From contig JADJAS010000002.1 in assembly GCA_016704145.1 (NCBI GenBank), positions 1 to 64,000 of the forward strand: DNA of 64,000 bases, given 5' to 3'. Below the pieces are notes generated by a model that saw nothing but the letters and a program-made list of their open reading frames with translations, was not told the DNA's origin and did no database searches. Position numbers and translations under genes: made by a program. Of the stretch, positions 24,941 through 32,939 are shown one piece after another (positions within the stretch are counted from its first letter, which is position 1; the number at the start of each line of letters is the position of its first letter). The stretch is from Rhodocyclaceae bacterium (GTDB lineage Bacteria > Pseudomonadota > Gammaproteobacteria > Burkholderiales > Rhodocyclaceae).

Positions 24941-26074
24941 CTATCTGGGGCGCCATCGGGATTTCCCGGTGAGATACTTCTTGGCATCGCGCAGATCCTC
25001 GGGTTGATATGGCGTGAAGAGATTCGGCGGGTAATTGCTTCGATATCGCTCGAACACCGGCAGGTAAAGTTCCGAGTGCACCACCGGCTGACGGTGCCTA
25101 TCCCTGAACGCCTCGATCGGGATTCGTGCCGTGATCATCGTTTCGAATTTGGAATCGGTGGTGGCAAGGGCCTTGCCGTCCGGCCCATAAATGACCGAGC
25201 CGCCCGCGCCGGAACCTGGGTCGTCAAAAAAACCTGGGTTATCCGGCGAATAAGCATTGTTGGCCAAGGCGACATAGATCGAGTTGTAGAGGGCGGAGGC
25301 CTGGATATCCAGCGGGCTGAAGCCGCCGGTCGCCGTGCGCAGCACGATTTCGGCGCCCTTCATGGCCATGGCCCGAATGAGTTCCGGCTCGAGCTGGGTG
25401 GATGTCGTGGCAATGTTCCCGATCGGGGTGCGGGTGACCGGTATCACCTCGTCAAGGCCGTACATCTCCACGTAGCGGTCGTAGACATCGTAAATCGTGG
25501 TCGTAAACAGCTCGAAGCCATGGAATACCCCCTTGATGTTTCTGGCTTTCCAGTGCTTGCCGACAATCTCGCCCTTGGGATCGATGATCGTGGTGATGCT
25601 CAGCACGTGTCCCGGCCAGTCAGGGTCCTTGGCGTAGGTGCCGAAGACCACGTAGCAGCCGTACTCACGCGCCTTTTTTGAAATTTGCTCGGTTTCTTCG
25701 CCGGGGAGTTCCAGCGCGAAACCCAATATTTCCTTGCGCGTCCAGGTATTCCAACCGGTGATCGGGAACTCGTGGAAAAACAGAATGTCGGGCCGGGGAC
25801 CGTAGTGAAACGCCTTGTCGATCAACTCAAGAAAATGTTTCAGGTTCTCCTTGAGGACATCCTTGTTGCCCGCCCGGAAGGAACGAACCCGCGCCTGAAC
25901 GACGCCAAGCGTGATGTCCGGTTTTGCCAGGTCGACCTTGTCGTATTCGCCATCGTTCCGCATCGACAAGGGGGCCGGCGCGCCACGCTGGGCCGCGCGC
26001 GCCGAGTGATCCAGCATCAGGGCGCCAGTGGCGCCCATCGCCATATTGAGCATGAACGCTCGACGCGATTTCAT
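24941..26074 (-). CDS. Tat-exported nitrilase-superfamily protein lacking the catalytic Cys
   Basis: A 377-residue C-N hydrolase-fold protein, started at ATG 26,074 after GGGAGGAACC. A twin-arginine signal (KSRRAFMLNMAMGATGALML) sends it to the periplasm. The nitrilase Glu is in FFHEFPITGW and the Lys in GKHWKARN, but the position of the Cys (family 'I-C-x-E' before PE) reads IATTSTQLEPE, with Thr/Ser only. Hydrolysis by the usual mechanism is therefore doubtful; it may be a binding protein or use another nucleophile. Its neighbour is TonB receptor 1, 52 bases upstream, so they form one operon. Confidence 0.82.
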   Translation of the reverse strand: MKSRRAFMLNMAMGATGALMLDHSARAAQRGAPAPLSMRNDGEYDKVDLAKPDITLGVVQARVRSFRAGNKDVLKENLKHFLELIDKAFHYGPRPDILFFHEFPITGWNTWTRKEILGFALELPGEETEQISKKAREYGCYVVFGTYAKDPDWPGHVLSITTIIDPKGEIVGKHWKARNIKGVFHGFELFTTTIYDVYDRYVEMYGLDEVIPVTRTPIGNIATTSTQLEPELIRAMAMKGAEIVLRTATGGFSPLDIQASALYNSIYVALANNAYSPDNPGFFDDPGSGAGGSVIYGPDGKALATTDSKFETMITARIPIEAFRDRHRQPVVHSELYLPVFERYRSNYPPNLFTPYQPEDLRDAKKYLTGKSRWRPR

Positions 26075-26126
26075 GGTTCCTCCCGGAGTAGCGCCAATAC
26101 CATGGTGTCCGATCAAGGGGTGGATA

Positions 26127-28562
26127 TTAGAAGTCGTAAGTCACGGTCATGCCAACCTGGCGCGGCCGAGCCGGCATGTCGGCGGCGGTTCGCCGGAAGG
26201 TGGCCGGATCCAGGTAGCGGAATGCCGTCATCGACTTGTCGTTGTCGGTCGCGTTCTTGACCCACAATGCCGCGCGCCAGGTCTTGGCGCGAACACCGAG
26301 CGTGACATTGACATTGGTGAAGGGATCGGCCCAGAGCATGTTCTGGATGTCGCCATAGCGACGGCTCTGGTGAGTCACATCCAGCCGTCCAAAGCCACGC
26401 AACGCCGTGCCCGCGATCGGCAGGTCGACGGCGGCGGAAACGGTCGCGGCGTGCTTGGGCGTGCGTGGCAGATAGAAACCGGCGACCGAGGTATCGCCGC
26501 CGAAGACGTGGCCATTCATGTTCTCCGTGCCCTTGGTTGCCTTGGCGTCGGTGTACGCGTAGTTGCCACTCAGTGTCAGCCATTCGAGCACCCGTGCCGA
26601 CACATCCAGTTCCAGGCCGCGAGTGCGGGCCTTGCCGACGTTATTGACGATGGTGGTCGATGTCGATGTCCCGGTGATGGGATTGACGATCGTTGCCGCG
26701 TTGGAAAGTTGCAGTTCCTCGATGTCATTGTGGAAAATGGCGGCGTTGATACCGATGCGATCATCGGCCATGAGCGTCTTGTAGCCGATTTCGTAGGCTT
26801 TCACTTTCTCGCCGTCATACGAGAAATCCCCGCTGGACAAGCCGGCGTTGTTGTTGAAGCCGCCGCTCTTGCTGCCGCGGGCAATTTGGCCGTAGACGGT
26901 CGTATTCTTGGCCAGCTTGTAGTCGACCGTGAGTCGCGGCGAAAAGTCCTTGAACGTCTTTTCCCCGCTCAGTGAACAGACTTGTCCGGTTCGGCAGGCG
27001 CCGGTGGTGACCGTCGCGACACCGAGGTTGGTGCCGATGATCTTGACGGTTTCCTTGTTCTGGCGCCCTTCGAGGGATACGCGCAGAGGGAGGCTCGGGC
27101 CAAAATCATACTGGACGCGCCCGAATGGAGCGACGTTGCGAATCTCGACACCGGCGGTGGGTAGCAATGGCACCCGCGCTCCGCTGGCCGTGGTCACCGT
27201 GGTGGACTTGCCATTCAGTTCCTCGTTGTAATAGAAGGCGCCGACCAGCCAAGTCAGGGGCTTGTCTTCGGGCGACGCAAGGCGAATTTCCTGAGACTTG
27301 TAGTCCACATGATCGCGAGCGTAAGCCAGCCAGGAAGTTCCGGCGCCGATACCGGTACCGTTGCCTATGCCGTTATATGATTGGTCAACGCCATTGTTCA
27401 ACTGCTGCCTGGTCACGCCAGTCTGCGAGGTCAGGGTATAGCCGCCGCCGAACTGGTAGTTCATGGTCAAACCGGTACGGTCGATTTCGCGGTCCAGACC
27501 AAGAATATTGCCATAGGCGGTGCCGGAAGCGGGGTCAGTGTAGTTGAGCAGAGGCCCGTCGACGCGCGGCATGGAATGACTGGAGAACGATACCGACCCA
27601 CATGGCCAGCCGTTGGCCTTGGCCGCGGCGGTGGCGGTGGCCCCCGGTACCGTGGTGATGTTGACCGTGTGACCATTGCACGTGGCGCCATTGGGAACGT
27701 TGCTGGATCCATTCTGGCTGATCACCGTTCCCGGCGGCGATTGCGTCGGTACCGGTCGCGTCACGATCGGAAAGTGGCCATCCCGGTTTTCGGCATGATC
27801 ATGGGTGAGCAAGGCGTCGAAGTTGGATGTCGGCTTGAAGGAAATGCTGATGCCCATGGTGTCGTTTTCCATGTCGCCTATCTTTCTGCCGGTCAAACTG
27901 TTCTTGAACTGACCGTCGTACTCATAGTGCTTGGCCCGCAAACGAATCGACAGCGATTCGGCGAGCGGTATGGTCATGGCGCCGGAGGCCGTCCGTTCGC
28001 CTCCCTCGGCCACGCCCAGGGAAACAGTGCCATTGAAGGTCTTGCCGGGCTTTTTCGTGACGTAGTTGATGGCGCCCATATAGGTGGCGCGGCCATACAG
28101 CGCGGATTGCGGGCCCTTGATGACTTCGACGCGCTGAGCATCGTCGAGCATGAGCGATAGTGCGCCATCGCGGATATACAAGCCATCGATGAAGATCGAC
28201 ACCGGTTGGGGCGAAGCCGGGATGTTGGTCGAAATGCCGCGAACAACCGGGCGTTCGCCAGCCCGCCCGAAGTCGGAACTGTAGTTGAGTCCGGGCGTGA
28301 TGCGCGACAACTCCTCGACATTGTTGATGCCGCGCTCCTCGAGTTCCCTGCCGGTGAGCGCCTGGATCGACAGCGGGACGTCGATCATCCGCTCGTTGAT
28401 GCGGCGGGCGGTGATGACAATGGTTTGAATGGCGTCGGGACCCGCGCCAGTCGTATTCCCCTGGGGAGACGACTGCGCAAAAACCTGGGCGGTGGCGACC
28501 GCCAGAATGGTCGGGACCCCGATACGACGGGCATCGTGGAACTTACTGGACTTGAGCGGCAT
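26127..28562 (-). CDS. TonB-dependent outer-membrane receptor 1
   Basis: About 811 residues from the ATG at 28,562 (GGGGAGATAACA binding site; the frame runs 18 codons further, without support). A signal peptide (ILAVATAQVFA) is followed by the plug domain (IQTIVITARRINERMIDVPLSIQALTG, then GAINYVTKKPGKTFNG) and a beta-barrel that ends MTVTYDF with the terminal aromatic needed for outer-membrane assembly. It would take up a substrate too large or too scarce for porins. It is a paralog of receptor 2 (32,940-35,386) and shares a 109-base control region with it. A sigma54 promoter lies at 28,663. Confidence 0.93.
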   Translation of the reverse strand: MPLKSSKFHDARRIGVPTILAVATAQVFAQSSPQGNTTGAGPDAIQTIVITARRINERMIDVPLSIQALTGRELEERGINNVEELSRITPGLNYSSDFGRAGERPVVRGISTNIPASPQPVSIFIDGLYIRDGALSLMLDDAQRVEVIKGPQSALYGRATYMGAINYVTKKPGKTFNGTVSLGVAEGGERTASGAMTIPLAESLSIRLRAKHYEYDGQFKNSLTGRKIGDMENDTMGISISFKPTSNFDALLTHDHAENRDGHFPIVTRPVPTQSPPGTVISQNGSSNVPNGATCNGHTVNITTVPGATATAAAKANGWPCGSVSFSSHSMPRVDGPLLNYTDPASGTAYGNILGLDREIDRTGLTMNYQFGGGYTLTSQTGVTRQQLNNGVDQSYNGIGNGTGIGAGTSWLAYARDHVDYKSQEIRLASPEDKPLTWLVGAFYYNEELNGKSTTVTTASGARVPLLPTAGVEIRNVAPFGRVQYDFGPSLPLRVSLEGRQNKETVKIIGTNLGVATVTTGACRTGQVCSLSGEKTFKDFSPRLTVDYKLAKNTTVYGQIARGSKSGGFNNNAGLSSGDFSYDGEKVKAYEIGYKTLMADDRIGINAAIFHNDIEELQLSNAATIVNPITGTSTSTTIVNNVGKARTRGLELDVSARVLEWLTLSGNYAYTDAKATKGTENMNGHVFGGDTSVAGFYLPRTPKHAATVSAAVDLPIAGTALRGFGRLDVTHQSRRYGDIQNMLWADPFTNVNVTLGVRAKTWRAALWVKNATDNDKSMTAFRYLDPATFRRTAADMPARPRQVGMTVTYDF

Positions 28563-28662
28563 TGTTATCTCCCCTTGCTTGATGTGTACGATGTCGACGA
28601 CTCGGCGTGATCCCACCAGAAAAGACGATGGTGATCGCCGGAACGGTGCTGGCCCTCATGAA

Positions 28663-28678
28663 TGCAAGATGCTTGCCA
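28663..28678 (-). promoter_or_regulatory. Sigma54 promoter of TonB receptor 1 operon
   Basis: TGGCAAGCATCTTGCA on the minus strand, a near-perfect -24/-12 pair, 101 bases before the receptor start. A TGAAACG dyad lies 61 bases upstream. Confidence 0.8.
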
Positions 28679-28700
28679 ACAAAGAAGATTTCACTCCAAT

Positions 28701-28809
28701 CAGGCATCTCGTCGAAAAGCGATCTGTTTGTTTCCCCGCTGAAACGCATGCCGTTTCATAATGTTCCTTTCGTTTCGGCAATCGATTACATCCGTGCCAG
28801 GATTTCACT
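28701..28809. repeat. 109-bp direct repeat, copy A, with operator dyad
   Basis: Identical to 35,550-35,658 except for three bases. It contains the perfect dyad TGAAACGCATGCCGTTTCA (28,740-28,758) and, at 28,786-28,809 read on the minus strand, the last codons (SEILARM, stop) of an amine oxidase whose body is absent here. The copy is thus a scar of a duplication that carried a receptor with its control region. Confidence 0.9.
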
Positions 28810-29129
28810 AAAGGCCCGCGCTGGCTTGATATCGATTTGCGATGCCGACGGCGGCTGGTTCCGCCACCTCGGTCGCTCACACGGAAGCTGGCGTCTCGTC
28901 AAGACTGACTTTGGTGCCTACGGAGCCACCGAAACATTCCGTTCGTTGCAAAGCGTCAATCGAGCATCATGATGAAGTCATGCTCTGTCCACCCCCCCCG
29001 CGTCAGAATAGTTGTCGCCCCGATATGATCTTGAACCTTGACGCGCGCCGCCACGACGAGCGCGGCAGACGCAGATGTAGACCGGGCGTCGGAACTCAGC
29101 GGCGATTTGCCATTGATCGAGGGCGGCGA
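28810..29129. other. Intergenic remnant after amine-oxidase tail
   Basis: About 320 bases between the duplicated tail and the carboxylesterase stop. No gene is recognised. A run of eight or more C residues at about 28,991 stands out. Confidence 0.35.
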
Positions 29130-30761
29130 TTAGAATTTTCCCGAGTCGAATACTGCGTCGATGGAAGGGCTCCACTCGGTGCACACCTTCCGCATACGGA
29201 TTTCGGTGCCGAGCTCCAGCGCGACGTCTTCGCTGGGCGAGTAGGCTGGCCAAGTGGGGGACGACTTGCTGTTCGGATTACCCTCTCTTGCCATGGATAC
29301 CCAGTAGCCACTGACAATATCCGCCATGGAACGATCGGCGGGGGAGATGGTGCTCCCCATGGCTCGGTCCTGCACGCGCGCCAATCCATCCAGAGTGCCA
29401 AATACATATCGCACCTCGGCGCCGTGGGGCGCACCGGGATATTGATCGCGGTGCGCTTCAAGTTTGTATGAAAAATAGTAGAGCCATGACGGATGCCCAT
29501 TTTGCGCATGGCGGCTCACCAGCCAGCGCTGTGAGGCTAGGAAAACGTCTGTATCCACCCGTTGCGTAAGCGTTGAATCGTCCATCTCACCGTAGAAGCG
29601 CCGGGCATCTGCTTGGTTCATCCCCACGGACGCCAATCGCAATGCCACGAATGCTCCACCGAAGGGAGCCGATAGACTGCCTTCCCAGTCGGTAACGCCG
29701 GCTATATAGGGCACAGGCGCCTCACGGCGATTGCGGAATGCTTCGCCCACGGACTCCTTGAGCAGACGTCCATCAAGCACCGGCTCGAAAGCGCCGCGAA
29801 GGTTCTTCCCCTGGTAGTCCAACAGCCATTCGACCGGAATCTCCCGTAGCCGGTCGGTTGCACCAGGATCGTCACCGATCCCCCGGGCCTCCGCGAGGCG
29901 ACGCCCAAGCTCCTCATAGGCAGGCTTTCCGCCGCTGGGTTGCATCATTGACGGATATCCGCTACTGGGGGTGCTCAGGCGGTAGGGTTGAAACGTGGAA
30001 ATGGCCGAGCTTTCGGAGATTGCTCTTTGGAAAAGATCGTGCGCCGACGGCGTTGCCATCAGGTAATTGACTGATTGACCGCCCGCGGACATACCGAAAA
30101 TCGTGACTTTGCGAGGATCGCCGCCAAAGGCCGAAATATTGCGCTGGATCCACCGCAGGGCCGCAATCTGATCCATCAAGGCGAAGTTCACGAGAGGTTC
30201 GTCAGGTGCTGCCGCGCGAGTCAGCGCGGGGTGCGCAAAGAAGCCAAGCACGCCGATTCGATAGTTGAAGGTAACGACCACCATGCCTTTTCTGGCAAGG
30301 GAGCGACCGTCGAAGGAATCAAAGCTGCCTGATCCAGAGGTGTAAAAACCGCCATGAATGTAGACCATTACCGGGCGGGGCTCGGAGGATGCACCGTCGC
30401 TCCAGATATTGAGCGTCAGGCAGTCCTCGCTCTGCTCGCGGCCATTGAGAAAGCCAGCTTGTGCCTTTGAAATACTTTGCGGACAGACGGCCCCAAATCG
30501 GGTTGCATCCTGCGTATTGTCTGAACGTGGCATTTCCTGGGGAGGTCGCCAGCGCAAGGGTCCCATGGGTGGCGCGGCATAACGGATGCCGCGAAAGATG
30601 CGCATTGAATCATCCGCGACGCCGCGATAATGGCCCGAAGGCGCTCCAACTACGGGGGCCGCTTGTTCCATCGGTGCGGCGGCCATGCCCTCAGCGCCGT
30701 GCAGGCCAAGCAACAAGGCCAGCATGCGCGCCGCACGGCACCAGTTACGAGAGATCTTCAT
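29130..30761 (-). CDS. Secreted type B carboxylesterase
   Basis: A 543-residue serine esterase with a signal peptide (MLALLLGLHGAEGMAAA). Family marks are FRGIRYAAPPMGPLRWRPPQ, EDCLTLNIW, the oxyanion loop YIHGGFYTSGSG, the nucleophile motif GMSAGG (commonly GESAGG), and the catalytic His in APHGAEVRYVFG. Export indicates hydrolysis of an ester outside the cytoplasm. It is the last gene of the receptor 2 operon, 35 bases after the amine oxidase. Confidence 0.9.
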   Translation of the reverse strand: MKISRNWCRAARMLALLLGLHGAEGMAAAPMEQAAPVVGAPSGHYRGVADDSMRIFRGIRYAAPPMGPLRWRPPQEMPRSDNTQDATRFGAVCPQSISKAQAGFLNGREQSEDCLTLNIWSDGASSEPRPVMVYIHGGFYTSGSGSFDSFDGRSLARKGMVVVTFNYRIGVLGFFAHPALTRAAAPDEPLVNFALMDQIAALRWIQRNISAFGGDPRKVTIFGMSAGGQSVNYLMATPSAHDLFQRAISESSAISTFQPYRLSTPSSGYPSMMQPSGGKPAYEELGRRLAEARGIGDDPGATDRLREIPVEWLLDYQGKNLRGAFEPVLDGRLLKESVGEAFRNRREAPVPYIAGVTDWEGSLSAPFGGAFVALRLASVGMNQADARRFYGEMDDSTLTQRVDTDVFLASQRWLVSRHAQNGHPSWLYYFSYKLEAHRDQYPGAPHGAEVRYVFGTLDGLARVQDRAMGSTISPADRSMADIVSGYWVSMAREGNPNSKSSPTWPAYSPSEDVALELGTEIRMRKVCTEWSPSIDAVFDSGKF

Positions 30762-30796
30762 ACGGTTACCTCTTGGGATTTGAGAAGAGAACAGTC

Positions 30797-32246
30797 TTAC
30801 AAAACCTCGATGACTTCTCCCACCACGCGATCAGCTGATTCGAGCGCCCCTTCCATCCCCGAAAACACGATCGCGGTATCCTCGCCGGCAAAGAACAGTC
30901 GGCCGGCCGGTTTGGCCATCGCGTGGGCAAAGCGTGTGCATTGGCCCGGCGCAAGATGAGAATAGGCGCCCTTGGCAAAGCTGTCGTTACCCCAACTGAC
31001 GGTGGTTACGTATTCCAATGCGCCCTTTGTTGAGGGGCGTAGGCGCGTCAGTTCATCGACTACGGTGGCGATCTGTTGGGCCTGAGGCAAGCGATCCAAC
31101 ATCCGTGCTTCGCGGCCATCGACCCAGACACAGATGTTGCGTATCGCTCCTTTTGCATCAGGGATGGCGAAGACGCGCTCAATAGCAGTGTCTGACCACA
31201 TTGCCGGGGGGGAAACCGTCGTGCTCCCAATAGGGTCTCAGGACGTTGAAGTGGTATTGGGTGATTGCGGTTCGAGGAAGGGCTGCGACGGCCTCGGCGA
31301 CGATGCCGGTAAGCCTTGGCTCGATGCTTATGTCACGTAGGGAGCCATAGGGCAGGGTGCTAACGACTGCCTTGGCCTTGTAGGCTTTACCGTTGGCGCA
31401 CGCCACCTCGGCACCCTTTTCATTGATGCTCACCGCTGTCACCTTGCAGTCGAGTTCAATGGTACCCCGGATGGCTTCAGACATCGCTTTGGTCAGGCTT
31501 GAGTTCCCGCCAACGGCTCGGAAAGCCTCGAATGTCTGGCTGGCTGGATTGCGCCCGGCCGTGAGCCGACGGTGGTTTGCGCGTAATCCCCAGAGTGCAG
31601 AAGTCGTCGCGATGTCGTCCGTGTTGGGGGCAATATTGCAGAGTCGCAATGTTTCCTCACTGGCGCCCCGCGCGACCAACAGATCCTTGAGAGTCATTCG
31701 ATCAAATTGGGCATAACGTGGATCTGTCCAGTCGGTAGGCGCTAGCAGGACGGGCTCAACATTGAGAAGACTGAACATCAGTGCCATCGGAAGTTTGGCA
31801 TGTAGTTGCTCGGGCAAAGCATTGACTGGCGAACTGGGCCACTCCCTCGCTCGCATCAGAACACCGCGAACGGCCAATGCGCTGCCGCCGATATCGCCTG
31901 GAGGTTGCGGTTCCAGCGCGACGCCAAGCTGGCGGGCCCAGCCTCTAAAACGGGCATAATCTCCCCCGACAGTGGAGCCACCAGCCTCGGTAATGGAACC
32001 GAATTGCCGCATGGTGCACACGCGGCCGCCCACCCGATTACGCGCCTCCAGTATGCAAACACGATAGCCAAGCATTTCCAACTGCAACGCACTTGAAAGT
32101 CCCGCCAGCCCCGCGCCGAGAATCACCACGTCGAACACTTCGTTTGCCGTATGCGCTTCAGACAGTGTTCCCGCAAGCGGTACAGCGGCGGCACCGACCG
32201 CCAAAGCTTTCAGTAGAGTACGGCGCCGATTTCGCCGATCGTTCAT
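30797..32246 (-). pseudogene. Flavin amine-oxidase-type oxidoreductase 1, frameshifted in a C7 tract
   Basis: The first 353 residues carry a Tat signal (MNDRRNRRRTLLKALAVGAAAVPLAG), the FAD-binding GxGxxG (VILGAGLAGLSSALQL) and EARNRVGGRVCT. The frame then breaks at 31,206-31,212, where seven Cs (minus strand) stand; with six the reading continues GFPPAMWSDTAIERVFAIPD to the normal C-terminus FFAGEDTAIVFSGMEGALESADRV. Joined, the protein would be about 480 residues, the size of its paralog at 35,635. The lesion may be sequencing error, slippage, or real loss. The start overlaps the cytochrome gene by 4 bases, a flavoprotein/cytochrome pair. Confidence 0.85.
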
Positions 32247-32803
32247 GGCGGGCTCCTTGTCGTGGCCGTGGCTCCAGGAATTATCGATTCAAGTTTTCGC
32301 CGCAGTTTGAAAACATCAAGGGGCTGTAAGTTCTTGCCACGCACTTCGGCGAACTCGGCTTCGCGATAGGCGGCAAAACCGGCAGGGAGAACATCCGCGT
32401 TAAGGGTCAATATCAGATGGTTGGCGATGCTTGCGAGTTCACTATCGGACAACTTCGCAAAGTTCGGCATTAAACCGCTGTAGCGTTCGCCGCTGACGGT
32501 AATAGGACCGACCAAGCCGAAACTCAGTACCTTCACCAAATAAGAACGGCCATGATCCGTTGCCGCGCTCTTGGCGACCGCACTTCCCCTGGAGGCCAGT
32601 AACGGGGGGGCCAGCCCTGACAAACCGATAGCGGCAGGCATATGACAGGTCGCACAATGCAGTAGAAACAGGTTTTCGCCAGCATCGTTGGCATTTGCCG
32701 TACAAACACAGAAAAACGTGGTGAGCACAAAGCTGAGGACACGCGGCATCGAGCGGACCTGAAGGATTTTGTGTCTCCCTAGAGAAGGTCTGGTTGGAGT
32801 CAT
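32243..32803 (-). CDS. c-type cytochrome paired with amine oxidase 1
   Basis: A 186-residue protein with an N-terminal hydrophobic export segment (VLSFVLTTFFCVCTANA), one haem motif CATCH and a Met ligand in SGLMPNFAKL. I keep the start at 32,803 because GAGGGG lies 6 bases before it; an internal ATG at 32,749 is an alternative giving a shorter leader. The 4-base overlap with the flavin oxidase suggests it takes the electrons of that enzyme, so oxidation would need no O2 directly. Confidence 0.85.
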   Translation of the reverse strand: MTPTRPSLGRHKILQVRSMPRVLSFVLTTFFCVCTANANDAGENLFLLHCATCHMPAAIGLSGLAPPLLASRGSAVAKSAATDHGRSYLVKVLSFGLVGPITVSGERYSGLMPNFAKLSDSELASIANHLILTLNADVLPAGFAAYREAEFAEVRGKNLQPLDVFKLRRKLESIIPGATATTRSPP

Positions 32804-32857
32804 AATTCACCCCTCAGGGCCATGCTCCCATGGCTAGCCTTGGGGAAAACCGATAGT

Positions 32858-32889
32858 CGGCCCGTGGAGCGGATGCTCCAGACGGGCCG
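32858..32889 (-). terminator. Strong hairpin after TonB receptor 2
   Basis: CGGCCCGT..TGGAG/CTCCA..CGGGCCG forms a long GC stem within 55 bases of the receptor stop, followed on the minus strand by GGTTTTCC. It likely terminates most transcripts and lowers expression of the downstream cytochrome/oxidase/esterase genes. Confidence 0.65.
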
Positions 32890-32939
32890 GTGCCTATGAT
32901 CGATTCATCCAACCAGCCCCCGATGTTACCAATGCTGAT

